This document shows, in pieces, positions 25,388-35,660 of a stretch of DNA of 64,000 nt. The notes beneath the pieces are model-generated. The model made no database searches. It was not told the DNA's origin and saw nothing but the letters and a program-made list of their open reading frames with translations. Origin of the DNA: JAMHWF01 sp035911095 (GTDB lineage: Bacteria; Pseudomonadota; Gammaproteobacteria; Burkholderiales; Burkholderiaceae_C); contig JAMHWF010000077.1 in the NCBI GenBank assembly GCA_035911095.1, positions 248,001 through 312,000 on the forward strand. Reading direction: 5' to 3'. Position 1 is the stretch's first letter, and the number at the start of each line of letters is the position of its first letter. A program made the position numbers and the translations under genes.

Positions 25388-27232
25388 GTGTCGGCCGTGC
25401 CGGCGGTGAGGCCGGCCGTCGCGTCGGCAAGCGACGGCCGCAGCCCCGGCTGGCTCGCCTGGTCGCTGCGATTCGGCGCCGCGTTCGCGCTGCTGAACGC
25501 GCTGCTCACCTTCGAGAACGCTGGCGGCGGCTTCGGCGTCGTGCCGTCGCCGCGGCTGTCGTTCGAGCTCTGCCTGCTCCTCGGCGGGCTGACGCTGTGG
25601 GCCGGCCGCCGCGATGCGGTGGCGCGGGCCGCGCGCGCGGGACAGGCCGCAGCCAGGGCCTCGGCCCCGCGCACGAGCCCGGGCCCGACCTCGGCGCCGC
25701 GCACATCGCCGCCGCGCGGCACCTCATGGCTCGCGGCCGGCTTCGTCCTGCTGGTGCTCGCCCGCTACGTCGACGTGACGATGCCGGCCCTGTTCGGCCG
25801 CTCGCTGAACCTCGTCTGGGACCTGCGCCACCTCAGCGAGGTGCTGCGCCTGGCGGCGAGCGTCGCCACGGGTTGGCAGCTGGCGGGCGCCCTGCTCGGC
25901 TTCGCGTTCGGCCTCGCGCTACTGCACCGGCTCGTGCGCTGGGGCGTCGTGACCCTGCTCGACAGCCTGCGTTGGCACCGGCCGCGGCCGGCACTGCTGG
26001 TCGCCGTCGGTGCGCTCGGCGCCAGCTTCGCGGCCCACCCGCATGTCGCACGCGACACGCGCTGGTTCTTCGCGCTGCCGCTGGCGCCTTCGCTGCTGCA
26101 CCAGGCCGCGCTGCTGCCTTCGGTGCTCGCGCCGGGCGGGGCCGACCGGCGCCTGCCGCCCGGCCCGGCCTTCGACGGCACGCTCGGCGCGCTGCGCGGG
26201 GCCGACGTGCTCGTCGTCTTCGCCGAGTCCTACGGCATCGCGAGCTTCGAGCGCGAGGCCCTGGCCCAGGCCATGCAGCCGGCGCGCGACCGCCTCGCCG
26301 CGGCCGTCGCCGCCGGCGGGCGCCAGGTCGTCTCGGCGCGTGTGACCTCGCCGACCTTCGGCGGCGGCTCCTGGCTGGCGCACGCCGCGCTGCTGTCGGG
26401 CATCGACACCGCCGACCCCTGGCAGTACGAGCGCCTGCTCGCGAGCGAGCGGCCGACGCTGGTGCGCCACTTCGCGCGCCACGGCTACCGCACGGTCGGC
26501 TGGATGCCGGGCCTGCAGCGCCCCTGGCCCGAAGGCGCGTTCTACGGCTTCGACCGCCTCGCCGGCCTCGACGCGATCGGCTACGCCGGCGCGCCCTTCG
26601 GCTACTGGCGGGTGCCGGACCAGGCGGCGCTGGCCTTGCTGCAGCAGCAGGAGCTGGACGCGCCGACGGCGGCCGCGCTGCCGCTCGCGGTCATGCCGCG
26701 CACCCCACGCTTCGTGGTCTTCCCGACCCTGTCCACGCATGCGCCGTTCACCCCGCTCGCGCCGTACCTGTCCGACTGGACACGGGCTGCGCGCCCCGAT
26801 GCCTATGCCACCGCGAAGGTCGCGCCGTCACCCGCCTTCTCGACGGCATACACCGAGGCGCTGCGCTACCAGTTCGACTGGCTCGCCGGCTGGTTCGCCG
26901 GCCCGGCGCCGCGCGGGCTGCTGACGATCGTCATCGGCGACCACCAGCCGCTCGCGGCCGTCTCGGGCGCCGACGCCAGCCACGACGTGCCGGTGCACGT
27001 GATCGGCGACGACCCGGCGCTGCTGCGGCGCTTCGTCGAGCGCGGCTTCGTGCCCGGCCTGGCACCGCCGGCGCAGACCCTCGGCCCGATTCACGCCCTC
27101 ACGCCGCTCCTGCTGGAGGTGTTCGATGCGGCCGCCGTTGGCGAGCGCGCGGCGACCGCAGGCGTGGACGCGGGCGCGAAGGCGGGTGTGATCGCGCCCG
27201 CAGACGCTGCACGCAGCGCGAACGGCGGCTGA
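25388..27232 (+). CDS. membrane sulfatase-like / LtaS-EptA superfamily protein
   Basis: A 614-residue protein with several N-terminal membrane helices (for example near residues 30-45, 120-140 and 165-190), then a periplasmic alkaline-phosphatase-superfamily domain. Metal and catalytic elements include VLVVFAESYG, RVTSPTFGGGSWLAH, FPTLSTHAPFTP and VIGDHQPLAAVSG. The superfamily contains lipoteichoic acid synthase, phosphoethanolamine transferases and sulfatases. It begins with GTG 25388, ten bases after the YceI stop, so it belongs to the same unit. Transfer or hydrolysis of a phospho- or sulfo-group on a lipid-linked glycan is plausible. Confidence 0.82.
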   Translation: MSAVPAVRPAVASASDGRSPGWLAWSLRFGAAFALLNALLTFENAGGGFGVVPSPRLSFELCLLLGGLTLWAGRRDAVARAARAGQAAARASAPRTSPGPTSAPRTSPPRGTSWLAAGFVLLVLARYVDVTMPALFGRSLNLVWDLRHLSEVLRLAASVATGWQLAGALLGFAFGLALLHRLVRWGVVTLLDSLRWHRPRPALLVAVGALGASFAAHPHVARDTRWFFALPLAPSLLHQAALLPSVLAPGGADRRLPPGPAFDGTLGALRGADVLVVFAESYGIASFEREALAQAMQPARDRLAAAVAAGGRQVVSARVTSPTFGGGSWLAHAALLSGIDTADPWQYERLLASERPTLVRHFARHGYRTVGWMPGLQRPWPEGAFYGFDRLAGLDAIGYAGAPFGYWRVPDQAALALLQQQELDAPTAAALPLAVMPRTPRFVVFPTLSTHAPFTPLAPYLSDWTRAARPDAYATAKVAPSPAFSTAYTEALRYQFDWLAGWFAGPAPRGLLTIVIGDHQPLAAVSGADASHDVPVHVIGDDPALLRRFVERGFVPGLAPPAQTLGPIHALTPLLLEVFDAAAVGERAATAGVDAGAKAGVIAPADAARSANGG

Positions 27233-27277
27233 GGGCGCGCCCGCGCCGCAGGACCACCCGCTACGCGGCCCGTCAGC

Positions 27278-28282
27278 TCAGATTGAGGCCAGTAACTCGG
27301 CCCAGGTCTTCTGCTCGCGGCTGTCGACGCGGCCGTCGCCATCGCTGTCGATTTCGAGCAGCGTGTGGGCGCCGGTGATCGTCGCGGTCGCGCGGCTGCC
27401 GGCTTCACCGTCGATCCGGAGCTGGCCCGAGGTGGGCAGTGCGCCGCCGACGCTGACGAAGGGGTGCAGGGTCTGCACGTCGAACGAGGCGTCGCCCATC
27501 GCCGGGAAGCTGCCGCTGGCGTGGAAGCTGAACGACTCGCTGATCGCGGCGGGCGTCACCGCGTAGTCGAAGGCGTAGCCGGACAGCGTGGCGCTTGCGA
27601 CGACCGCGCCGGCGTCGAGGCGCTGGTAGCTGAGCGAGCCGTTGCTCGCGACGAGCCTAAGCGATCCGCTGTCGTCGTCCTCGTTCGTGAGGCGCATCGA
27701 GCCCTGGGTCACGCGCACGGCCTGGCTGCCGGCCGTCCAGGTGAGCTGTGTGTACACCGTGTCGGTGACCCACCGGGTCAGGGCGTCGTTGAAGTCGACG
27801 AAGGTGTGGCGCATCGTGCCGTCGATCTCTTCGCCGTCCTCGGCGCAGTCGCGGAACTCGATGGTCATCGAATCGCCCTTCGACAGGCCGTCGGCGCTGG
27901 CCGTGTTCAACGTCAGCACGGCGCTGCCGCCGTACAGGCAGGGCAGTTCCTCGCTGTCGACGGCCTGCGCCCGTTCGCGCGAGCCCACGCGTGCCAGCAG
28001 CTGTCGTGTACGGGCCGCGGCCGTCTGGGTCAGCTGCCGGCCGGCCTGGGAGGCCTGTTGGGCCGAGTCGTCCCGCGTCATCGTTCCGATGTTGCCGGCG
28101 ACGATGGATTCGCCGAACGCCGCCGGCGCATTGGCGGTGCTGACGCGCAGCCCGTTCCCCTGGGCAGGGGGCGTGCCGCCGCCGGCGTCGCCATCGTTGC
28201 CGCCGCCGCCCCCGCAGGCGGCCAGCGTGCCGCCCAGGGCGAGCGTCATGACCCAACGACCGAATACTTGTGTGCGCTTCAT
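27278..28282 (-). CDS. predicted lipoprotein with C-terminal EF-hand-like loop
   Basis: A 334-residue protein starting MKRTQVFGRWVMTLALGG with a lipobox LAACG and a glycine-rich stretch after the cysteine. The body is low in recognisable motifs and looks beta-rich (repeated segments such as GSMRLTNEDDDSGSLRLVASNGSLSYQ). The C terminus has DSDGDGRVDSREQ, a calcium-binding EF-hand-like loop. No family is recognised. AAGGA precedes ATG 28282. It is convergent with the sulfatase-like gene. Confidence 0.8.
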   Translation of the reverse strand: MKRTQVFGRWVMTLALGGTLAACGGGGGNDGDAGGGTPPAQGNGLRVSTANAPAAFGESIVAGNIGTMTRDDSAQQASQAGRQLTQTAAARTRQLLARVGSRERAQAVDSEELPCLYGGSAVLTLNTASADGLSKGDSMTIEFRDCAEDGEEIDGTMRHTFVDFNDALTRWVTDTVYTQLTWTAGSQAVRVTQGSMRLTNEDDDSGSLRLVASNGSLSYQRLDAGAVVASATLSGYAFDYAVTPAAISESFSFHASGSFPAMGDASFDVQTLHPFVSVGGALPTSGQLRIDGEAGSRATATITGAHTLLEIDSDGDGRVDSREQKTWAELLASI

Positions 28283-28495
28283 ATGGTCCTTCGCTTGAGA
28301 CTGCCGTGTGATGCACCTCGTGTCCCCGCTGTCATGGACGTGCCGACGACGCAGGGCTGCAAGGCGGCGCGATCCTAGGAACGGCACGAAGGGCATGGCG
28401 CCCCTCTTCCGGGCACCCTCTGCAGCCACGGTCGGTGGTGGGCCACAGACCTTCTGAGCCTCGCCCGACGGGGCGTGCCTCGGCGGTTCGGGCGA

Positions 28496-29263
28496 TCAGG
28501 CGTCGCGCCAGGCCAGCACGTCTGCCGACGGAGCCTCGCTCGTCATGCCGGTGAGCGCTGCGCGCATCGCCGCGGCGCCCAGGCCCTGCGGTGGCTGCAG
28601 GCGCAGACGCTCGCCGGGCGACAGCGCGTAGCGGTAGCGCGCGAGCGACTCGAGCCGCTCGATGCAGCCCAGCGCGACGTTCGCCAGCGCCGGCACGACC
28701 TCGAACGACAGCGCGGGCAGCGGCTGCGACAGGCCGCGCAGGACCTCGAGCTCGTAGCCCTCGACGTCGATCTTCACGAAGTCGGGGCGGCCGTGGGTGG
28801 CGATCAGCGCATCGAGCGTGGTCACGGCCACCGTCGGGCCGGGCGACCACTGCACCCCTCGAAAGCCCTCCGTCGCGCCGGCGCGGCGCACGAAGTCCGG
28901 CGAGAGCGTCGACACCGTCGGCGTGCGCGCGCTGGCGAGCAACTGCGCCTCCCCAGGGGCCGCTCCCAGCGCCTGCGCGAGCAGCACGACGCCCGGGTCG
29001 CGGTGGAAGCTGTACGCCAGCAGGCGTGCGAAGTCCGGCTGCGGCTCGATGGCGACGACGCGCGCGCCGAGGGCACGAAAGGCGGCGACGCGGTTGCCTG
29101 CATGCGCGCCCACGTCGAACGCGAGGCCGCCGTCCGGCACGAACGGCCGGTAGAAGCGGCGCAGCTGCGCGGCCCGCCAGGGGATGCCGCGGTAGATCGC
29201 CAGCGAGCGCAGCAGGCCCCAGGCGCGGTCGAGCGCCGAGGGCGGGGCGGTGTCGGTCGACAT
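28496..29263 (-). CDS. FkbM-family methyltransferase
   Basis: A 255-residue SAM-dependent methyltransferase of the FkbM family. The SAM site is in GGLAFDVGAHAGNRVAAFRALGARVVAIEPQPDFARLL, and the family-specific segment is DFVKIDVEGYELEVLRGL. FkbM proteins O-methylate sugars and polyketides. The start is ATG 29263, or possibly 29272 (MRPMSTD). No glycan locus is directly adjacent, although the glycosyltransferase-methyltransferase fusion lies 6 kb away. The substrate is unknown. Confidence 0.88.
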   Translation of the reverse strand: MSTDTAPPSALDRAWGLLRSLAIYRGIPWRAAQLRRFYRPFVPDGGLAFDVGAHAGNRVAAFRALGARVVAIEPQPDFARLLAYSFHRDPGVVLLAQALGAAPGEAQLLASARTPTVSTLSPDFVRRAGATEGFRGVQWSPGPTVAVTTLDALIATHGRPDFVKIDVEGYELEVLRGLSQPLPALSFEVVPALANVALGCIERLESLARYRYALSPGERLRLQPPQGLGAAAMRAALTGMTSEAPSADVLAWRDA

Positions 29264-29326
29264 GGGGCGCATGTGTCGCGCTCGGCCTGGCGCCCCGCGG
29301 TCCCGGCGCACGGGCGCCGGGGTCGT

Positions 29327-30232
29327 TCAGCGCGAGGCCGCCTGGGCGGCTGCGGGCGGCGCGGCGATCTGCGCCCGCAGCGCGATCAGCTTCGCGCGCA
29401 CGCGCTGCTGCTGCGCCGGGCTCAGGCGCAGCATGATCTTCTGGCCGGCCGGGCGCGCCTCGAGCGTCGTGTCGGCGTACTCGTAGCGCACCCAGGGGCG
29501 CTCGGAGGGTACCGGGCCCTTCACCTCGGTCAGCGCCACGCGCGGCGGCTCGGGCGGCTGCGGGGTCGCGAGCAGCAGGTCGATCACCTCGACCAGGCGG
29601 TCATTGAAGTTGCGCTTCGGGTAGCCGAGGTCTTCGTAGGCGCGCTGGTACAGCGGGTACATGCCCTTGTAGAGCGAGGCGGCGCGGGCCACGTCGACCT
29701 TGTCGACGAAGGCGATGAAGCTCTCGTAGCGTGCGGCGTTCTCGTCCGAGATGCGCGCGTCGTCGCCGCTGCCGGCGACGGTGAAGCGCCCGGCGATCGG
29801 GTTCACCGGCCACAGCCGCGGCGCGGCATGCGCGCGGCCGAGGTTGTCGACCGTGGTGACGACGCGGTTGACGAAGCCGTCGGTCTGCAGCCAGGTCAGC
29901 ACCGGCTCGCGGCCGAGCAGCGCGCTCAGCGCCCGCTTCATGCGGCTGTCGGATTCCGGCAGCGAGGGCAGCGGCTCGGCCTGGGCGACCGCGGTGGCAG
30001 GCGCGTCTTCGATCGGGTGCTCGACCGTCGGCTCCGAGGCCTCGGCGGCGGGCGCGGGCGGTGGCTCCTCGGCAGCGGGTGCCGACGAGACCGGGGGGCT
30101 CCCCTGCGGAGGCGCGGTCAGCGTCGGGGTCTTGGGCCACCAGTACCAGATGCCGAGCGCGATCAGCGCTGCGGCGATCACCGCGTAGACGGGCCAGGAC
30201 GAGGCGGGTGGGGGGGTGGCGGGACGGTTCAT
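29327..30232 (-). CDS. DUF3014 membrane-anchored protein
   Basis: A 301-residue protein with one N-terminal membrane helix (SWPVYAVIAAALIALGIWYWW), a proline- and alanine-rich linker, and a C-terminal domain with the DUF3014 pattern: LPSLPESDSRMKRALSALLG, VNRVVTTVDNLGRAHAAPRLWP and KRNFNDRLVEVIDLLL. The family is predicted to sit in the periplasm. Its function is unknown. ATG 30232 is the start; the frame is open upstream to 30316 without family support. Confidence 0.85.
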   Translation of the reverse strand: MNRPATPPPASSWPVYAVIAAALIALGIWYWWPKTPTLTAPPQGSPPVSSAPAAEEPPPAPAAEASEPTVEHPIEDAPATAVAQAEPLPSLPESDSRMKRALSALLGREPVLTWLQTDGFVNRVVTTVDNLGRAHAAPRLWPVNPIAGRFTVAGSGDDARISDENAARYESFIAFVDKVDVARAASLYKGMYPLYQRAYEDLGYPKRNFNDRLVEVIDLLLATPQPPEPPRVALTEVKGPVPSERPWVRYEYADTTLEARPAGQKIMLRLSPAQQQRVRAKLIALRAQIAAPPAAAQAASR

Positions 30233-30488
30233 GGCGGGGTCTGGCGGCCACTCGGCCGGTCGTTCGGGGCGCACATCCGGCAGCGGCTGCGTCGGATCCG
30301 TGGGCGGGTCGCGCAACGCGCCGTCGGGAAAGGCCGGGACGGTTCACCGGATGTCGTTCGACCCGCCGCGGCACGCCGGGTCCCGATGGGGCGTTGCATG
30401 CAAGGCGGTGGATCATCGCACGCTCGCGAGGGCCCTTCGACCGCATCGGCCCGCGTGTGTCCTTTCAGGGTCCGCGAGGGGCGCCGGC

Positions 30489-30494
30489 TAGAAT
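30489..30494 (+). promoter_or_regulatory. possible -10 element for tRNA-Arg
   Basis: TAGAAT lies 14 bases upstream of the mature tRNA start in otherwise GC-rich DNA. A weak TTTCAG at 30463-30468 could be the -35 box, at a long spacing of about 20 bases. Confidence 0.35.
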
Positions 30495-30507
30495 CACGGG
30501 CTGGCGT

Positions 30508-30582
30508 GCGACCGTGGTGAAGTGGATATCATGCGGCCCTCCGAAGGCCGCGTCGCAAGTTCGATCCTTGCCGGTCGCGCCA
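30508..30582 (+). tRNA. tRNA-Arg (anticodon CCG)
   Basis: The cloverleaf folds completely by eye. The acceptor stem pairs GCGACCG with CGGTCGC. The D stem is GTGA/TCAT. The anticodon stem pairs CGGCC with GGCCG around loop CTCCGAA, giving anticodon CCG. The T stem pairs GCAAG with CTTGC around TTCGATC. The discriminator base is G, and CCA is encoded. It reads CGG arginine codons. Confidence 0.95.
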
Positions 30583-30685
30583 CGCCTCCCCAGCGTCAGT
30601 CCACGCGACACGGCTCTCGCCGCCGCTGTCTGCTCTCGCGCCGTGGCGTCATGGCGGGCTGCGACCCTCCATCACCTGCTCCGCC

Positions 30686-32680
<1,995 letters not shown>

Positions 32681-32723
32681 AGCGACGCGCAGCGCCGCCG
32701 GCTTGCGGCGGCGCCAGCGGTGC

Positions 32724-33470
32724 TCAGATGCCGAGCCCGCCGAACCAGGAGTCGTTCAGCGCCGCAGGGCTGGCGCGGGTGACGATCAATCCGGCCTGCA
32801 GGTACAGGCCGTTGAGCAGGCGCGTCGCGCGCTCGCGGTCGAAGCCCGGCCAGTCGGCGATCTCGCGCAGCGTCGAGGCGTGGCGTTGCAGGCGCTCGAC
32901 GCCGGCCGTCAGCGCGCCGTTCAGGCGGATCACCGCGAAGTCCAGGCCCGGCGCCAGCCGGTAGGCGACGGGGCCCGCGATCTCGGGCAGCAACGCATCG
33001 CGGCGGCCGCGCAGCGCCAGCTCCCAGAGCAGGGGGCTGAGCGCGTGGTACTCCGCAGCGTCGCCGATCAGCGCGGTCTCGGCGTCACCGGGTGGGCGTC
33101 GCGTCGCCGGTTCCACCTGCAGCACGCTCATCTCGGCGAGCCGGCCGGCGAGCACCGATTCCATCGGGATCGGGCAATGCACGAGACGCTGCTGCGCGAA
33201 CACGGTGAGCGGGGCCACCTTGTCGCCCCAGGAGAGGTGGATCGTGACGTCGCGCGCGTGGCGCAGGCAGGCGGCGAGCACCTCGAGCACTTCGGAGCCG
33301 CCGTCGGAGGCTTCGAAGCGCATCAGGTCGGCCATCAGCGAAGGGCTGAGGGAGGCGAGCCGCGACGACGTGAGCGGCCCTGCCGACGTGTCGAGCTCGT
33401 CCAGGTAGCGGCGGAATGCGCTGACGCGCATCAACTCGGGTTCGCCGAAGGGGATGGTCGGTTCGAACAT
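32724..33470 (-). CDS. hypothetical protein of unknown family
   Basis: A 248-residue soluble protein beginning MFEPTIPFGEPELMRVSAFRRYLDEL. I do not recognise a named domain. The C-terminal third (REIADWPGFDRERATRLLNGLYLQAGLIVTR) resembles a winged-helix pattern seen in bacterial signalling proteins, and the middle is alpha/beta. No signal peptide or membrane helix is visible. Start ATG 33470 is preferred to the open frame extending to 33728, because the extension is arginine- and proline-rich and looks non-coding. It is convergent with uup. Confidence 0.7.
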   Translation of the reverse strand: MFEPTIPFGEPELMRVSAFRRYLDELDTSAGPLTSSRLASLSPSLMADLMRFEASDGGSEVLEVLAACLRHARDVTIHLSWGDKVAPLTVFAQQRLVHCPIPMESVLAGRLAEMSVLQVEPATRRPPGDAETALIGDAAEYHALSPLLWELALRGRRDALLPEIAGPVAYRLAPGLDFAVIRLNGALTAGVERLQRHASTLREIADWPGFDRERATRLLNGLYLQAGLIVTRASPAALNDSWFGGLGI

Positions 33471-33752
33471 CGGACAGCGGAAAGGGGGCTCCACTGTAGG
33501 CGATGCCTCTGGGGGCCGATAGCCGTCCCGGTGAGGGCGTGTGAGGCGTGCTCCACGATAGGAAGCGCTTCGGCCCGCCCGCCTGCCGACGTGATCCGTT
33601 GTGGTGCAGACGCGGCAGGCCCGCGGATGCGGTCGCTCGCGCGGCAGGCCGGGCCATGCCAGGACCCTGCGGGCGCACCGCAGCAGCGGATGCAGTGCCG
33701 CTGCTGCGGCGGCACTGCGACGCGGCACCGCAGGCGCGGTACCGCGGAAGGC

Positions 33753-33956
33753 TCACTTCGTGAGGATCAGCTTGCCGAGCATCGTCAGGCGCAGCCGATA
33801 GACCGAGCCGGCGTGCTCGATATGGGCCTCGGGCTTGCCGTTCAGAAGGTCCTCGCTGCGCCAGGTCGGCGGCACCGGGACGGCGGCGCCGCGGACAGGC
33901 TGGGCGACCTGGACGGCGGGGCGGGCGATGGCATCGAGCGTGGGGGCAGTGTGCAT
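33753..33956 (-). CDS. hemP: hemin uptake protein HemP
   Basis: A 67-residue protein whose C-terminal half SEDLLNGKPEAHIEHAGSVYRLRLTMLGKLILTK is the HemP/HmuP domain. HmuP acts as an activator of heme-uptake genes in several proteobacteria. A Fur-like box lies upstream (33990-34009), consistent with iron control. No heme receptor or transporter genes follow; the 282 bases downstream to the unknown gene at 33470 show nothing convincing. Confidence 0.92.
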   Translation of the reverse strand: MHTAPTLDAIARPAVQVAQPVRGAAVPVPPTWRSEDLLNGKPEAHIEHAGSVYRLRLTMLGKLILTK

Positions 33957-33989
33957 GGCGGTCCCTCAGGGGCTGTTGATGCGGAAAAG

Positions 33990-34009
33990 TATAAATGCGA
34001 ATGATTCCT
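33990..34009 (-). promoter_or_regulatory. Fur-like box upstream of hemP
   Basis: On the minus strand the sequence AGGAATCATTCGCATTTATA resembles the Fur consensus (AATGATTNNCATT type), with an AT-rich core in GC-rich DNA. It lies about 35-53 bases before the hemP start. It overlaps the last codons of the MocR gene, whose stop is at 34008-34010. Confidence 0.65.
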
Positions 34010-35555
34010 AGGCACAGTCCGTACCGACAGCGCGGGATTGGCGGCCACGGGCGGCTTTGAGCGCCTGCCAGAAGCGCGCGTCCTGTGAGGTCGCGAAGTT
34101 GATGCGCATCAGCGTGCTTGCCCGAGGGGTGGCGTGGAAGAGCGCGCCGGGCGCCAGCAGCCAGCCGTCCTCGCCCATGTCGCGGGCGAGCTGCTCGGTG
34201 TCGATGCCCGTGTCGATCCAGCCGAACAGTCCGCGCGGCGGCGTGACGAAGCGGCACCCCGCTGCTTCGGCCAGGCGCACGCTGCGCGCGCGGGCCGCCT
34301 CGAGCCGCTCGGCCACGCGCTGCGCATGCCGGCGCAGGCCGCCCTGCTCGAGGCACAGCGCCAGCGCCTGCTCGGTCATGACCGGCGTGGTCAGCACGGT
34401 GAGCAGCTTGGTGTCGACCAGGCGATCGATCAGCGCTGCGGGGGCGGCGAGGTAGCCGACGCGCCAGGCCGGCGCCAGGATCTTCGAGAAGCCCGAGACA
34501 TAGACCGTGCGCTCCAGCCCGTCGAGCGCGCACAGCCGCGGCAGGTGCGCCGGCGCGAGGTGGGCATAGGTGTCGTCCTCGACGATCGTCAGCCCGTGTG
34601 CCTGCGCCAGCTGCAGCAGGCGGTGCGCGGCCGGCAGGCCGAGCGAGGCGCCGGTCGGGTTGTGCAGCACGCTGACCGTCACGTACAGGCGCGGCCGGTG
34701 TGCCGCCAGCAGCCCGGACATCACCTCCAGGTCCGGCCCCTGCTCGCCGCGCGGCACCGGCAGCACGACGAGGCCGAGCGCGCGCAGCCGCGCGTATTCG
34801 ACCGACCAGCCCGGCTCGTCGACCAGCACCGCGTCGCCGGCGCGGGTGAGCGTGCGCGTGACGATGTCGAGCGCCTGGGTCGCGCCGACCGTGGTCACGA
34901 TCTGCCCGGCCGAGGCGGCGATGCCGTGCTCGGCCAGCCGCTGCGCCAGCGCCTCGCGCAGCCGCGCGTCGCCCGAAGGCTCGCCGTAGCGCAGCGCGAG
35001 CGGCCCGAGCGCCGCGCCCTGGGTCACGCGGCGCAGCGCGCGCGACAGCAGCGGCAGGTCGAGCCAGTCCTCCGGCAGCGTGCCGAGGCCGGGCGCCGGG
35101 CGGCCGGCAACGGCGCCCTGGAACATGCCGCGGATCAGCATCGTCGCGTTCAGCGGCAGCGGGGCGCGCGGTCGCGGGTCGGCCGCGCTGCTGGCGGCCC
35201 TGTGTGCGTCGGCGCCGCGCGCGGTGCCGGGCCCGCGCTCGGCAGCGGCCAGTGAAGCCGCCTCGTCCGTCCGCACGAAGAAGCCGCGCTGCCGCCGCGA
35301 CTCGATCAGGCCCAGGGCGCTCAGCTGGTCGTAGGCGGCGACGACGGTGTGCGCGCTGACCCCATGGCGCGCCGCGCAGGCGCGCACCGAAGGCAGGCGC
35401 GCGCCAGGCGCCAGCCGGCGCTCGCGAATCGCGCCGGCGAAGTGCTGGGCCAGCTGCTCGGTCAGCGTGTGCTCGCCCGTGCGCGCCAGCGGGTCGTGCC
35501 CCGCCTGGCGGGCCGGCGGCACCGCGGCGCCGGGTGTCGAGATCGATTCGGGCAT
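34008..35555 (-). CDS. MocR-family regulator (GntR HTH fused to aminotransferase-like domain)
   Basis: A 515-residue protein. Residues about 25-100 form a GntR winged helix: AQHFAGAIRERRLAPGARLPSVRACAARHGVSAHTVVAAYDQL. The C-terminal domain (about 165-500) is a fold type I PLP aminotransferase-like domain, with the PLP lysine in VYVSGFSKILAPAWRVGY and a YAHLAPAHLPRLCALDG segment. MocR proteins use PLP as an effector and usually control a nearby gene. It is divergent from a DMT transporter across a strong palindrome. Start ATG 35555 gives a normal GntR N terminus. Confidence 0.93.
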   Translation of the reverse strand: MPESISTPGAAVPPARQAGHDPLARTGEHTLTEQLAQHFAGAIRERRLAPGARLPSVRACAARHGVSAHTVVAAYDQLSALGLIESRRQRGFFVRTDEAASLAAAERGPGTARGADAHRAASSAADPRPRAPLPLNATMLIRGMFQGAVAGRPAPGLGTLPEDWLDLPLLSRALRRVTQGAALGPLALRYGEPSGDARLREALAQRLAEHGIAASAGQIVTTVGATQALDIVTRTLTRAGDAVLVDEPGWSVEYARLRALGLVVLPVPRGEQGPDLEVMSGLLAAHRPRLYVTVSVLHNPTGASLGLPAAHRLLQLAQAHGLTIVEDDTYAHLAPAHLPRLCALDGLERTVYVSGFSKILAPAWRVGYLAAPAALIDRLVDTKLLTVLTTPVMTEQALALCLEQGGLRRHAQRVAERLEAARARSVRLAEAAGCRFVTPPRGLFGWIDTGIDTEQLARDMGEDGWLLAPGALFHATPRASTLMRINFATSQDARFWQALKAARGRQSRAVGTDCA

Positions 35556-35600
35556 GGTCTGCGTCGGCTTCGGCGGCCGCCTGGTGTGTTGGCCCTGCTG

Positions 35601-35627
35601 CCAGTACAGCACGGCGATCTGTACTGG
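35601..35627. promoter_or_regulatory. MocR operator: perfect palindrome with a third degenerate half-site
   Basis: CCAGTACAG (35601-35609) and CTGTACTGG (35619-35627) form a perfect 9+9 inverted repeat with a nine-base spacer. A related direct copy GTGTATTGG follows at 35631-35639. It is AT-richer than its surroundings and sits between the MocR gene and the divergent DMT transporter. Paired direct and inverted half-sites are typical of MocR binding regions. Confidence 0.78.
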
Positions 35628-35660
35628 AAAGTGTATTGGTGATGTATCGGCCGCGCACCT

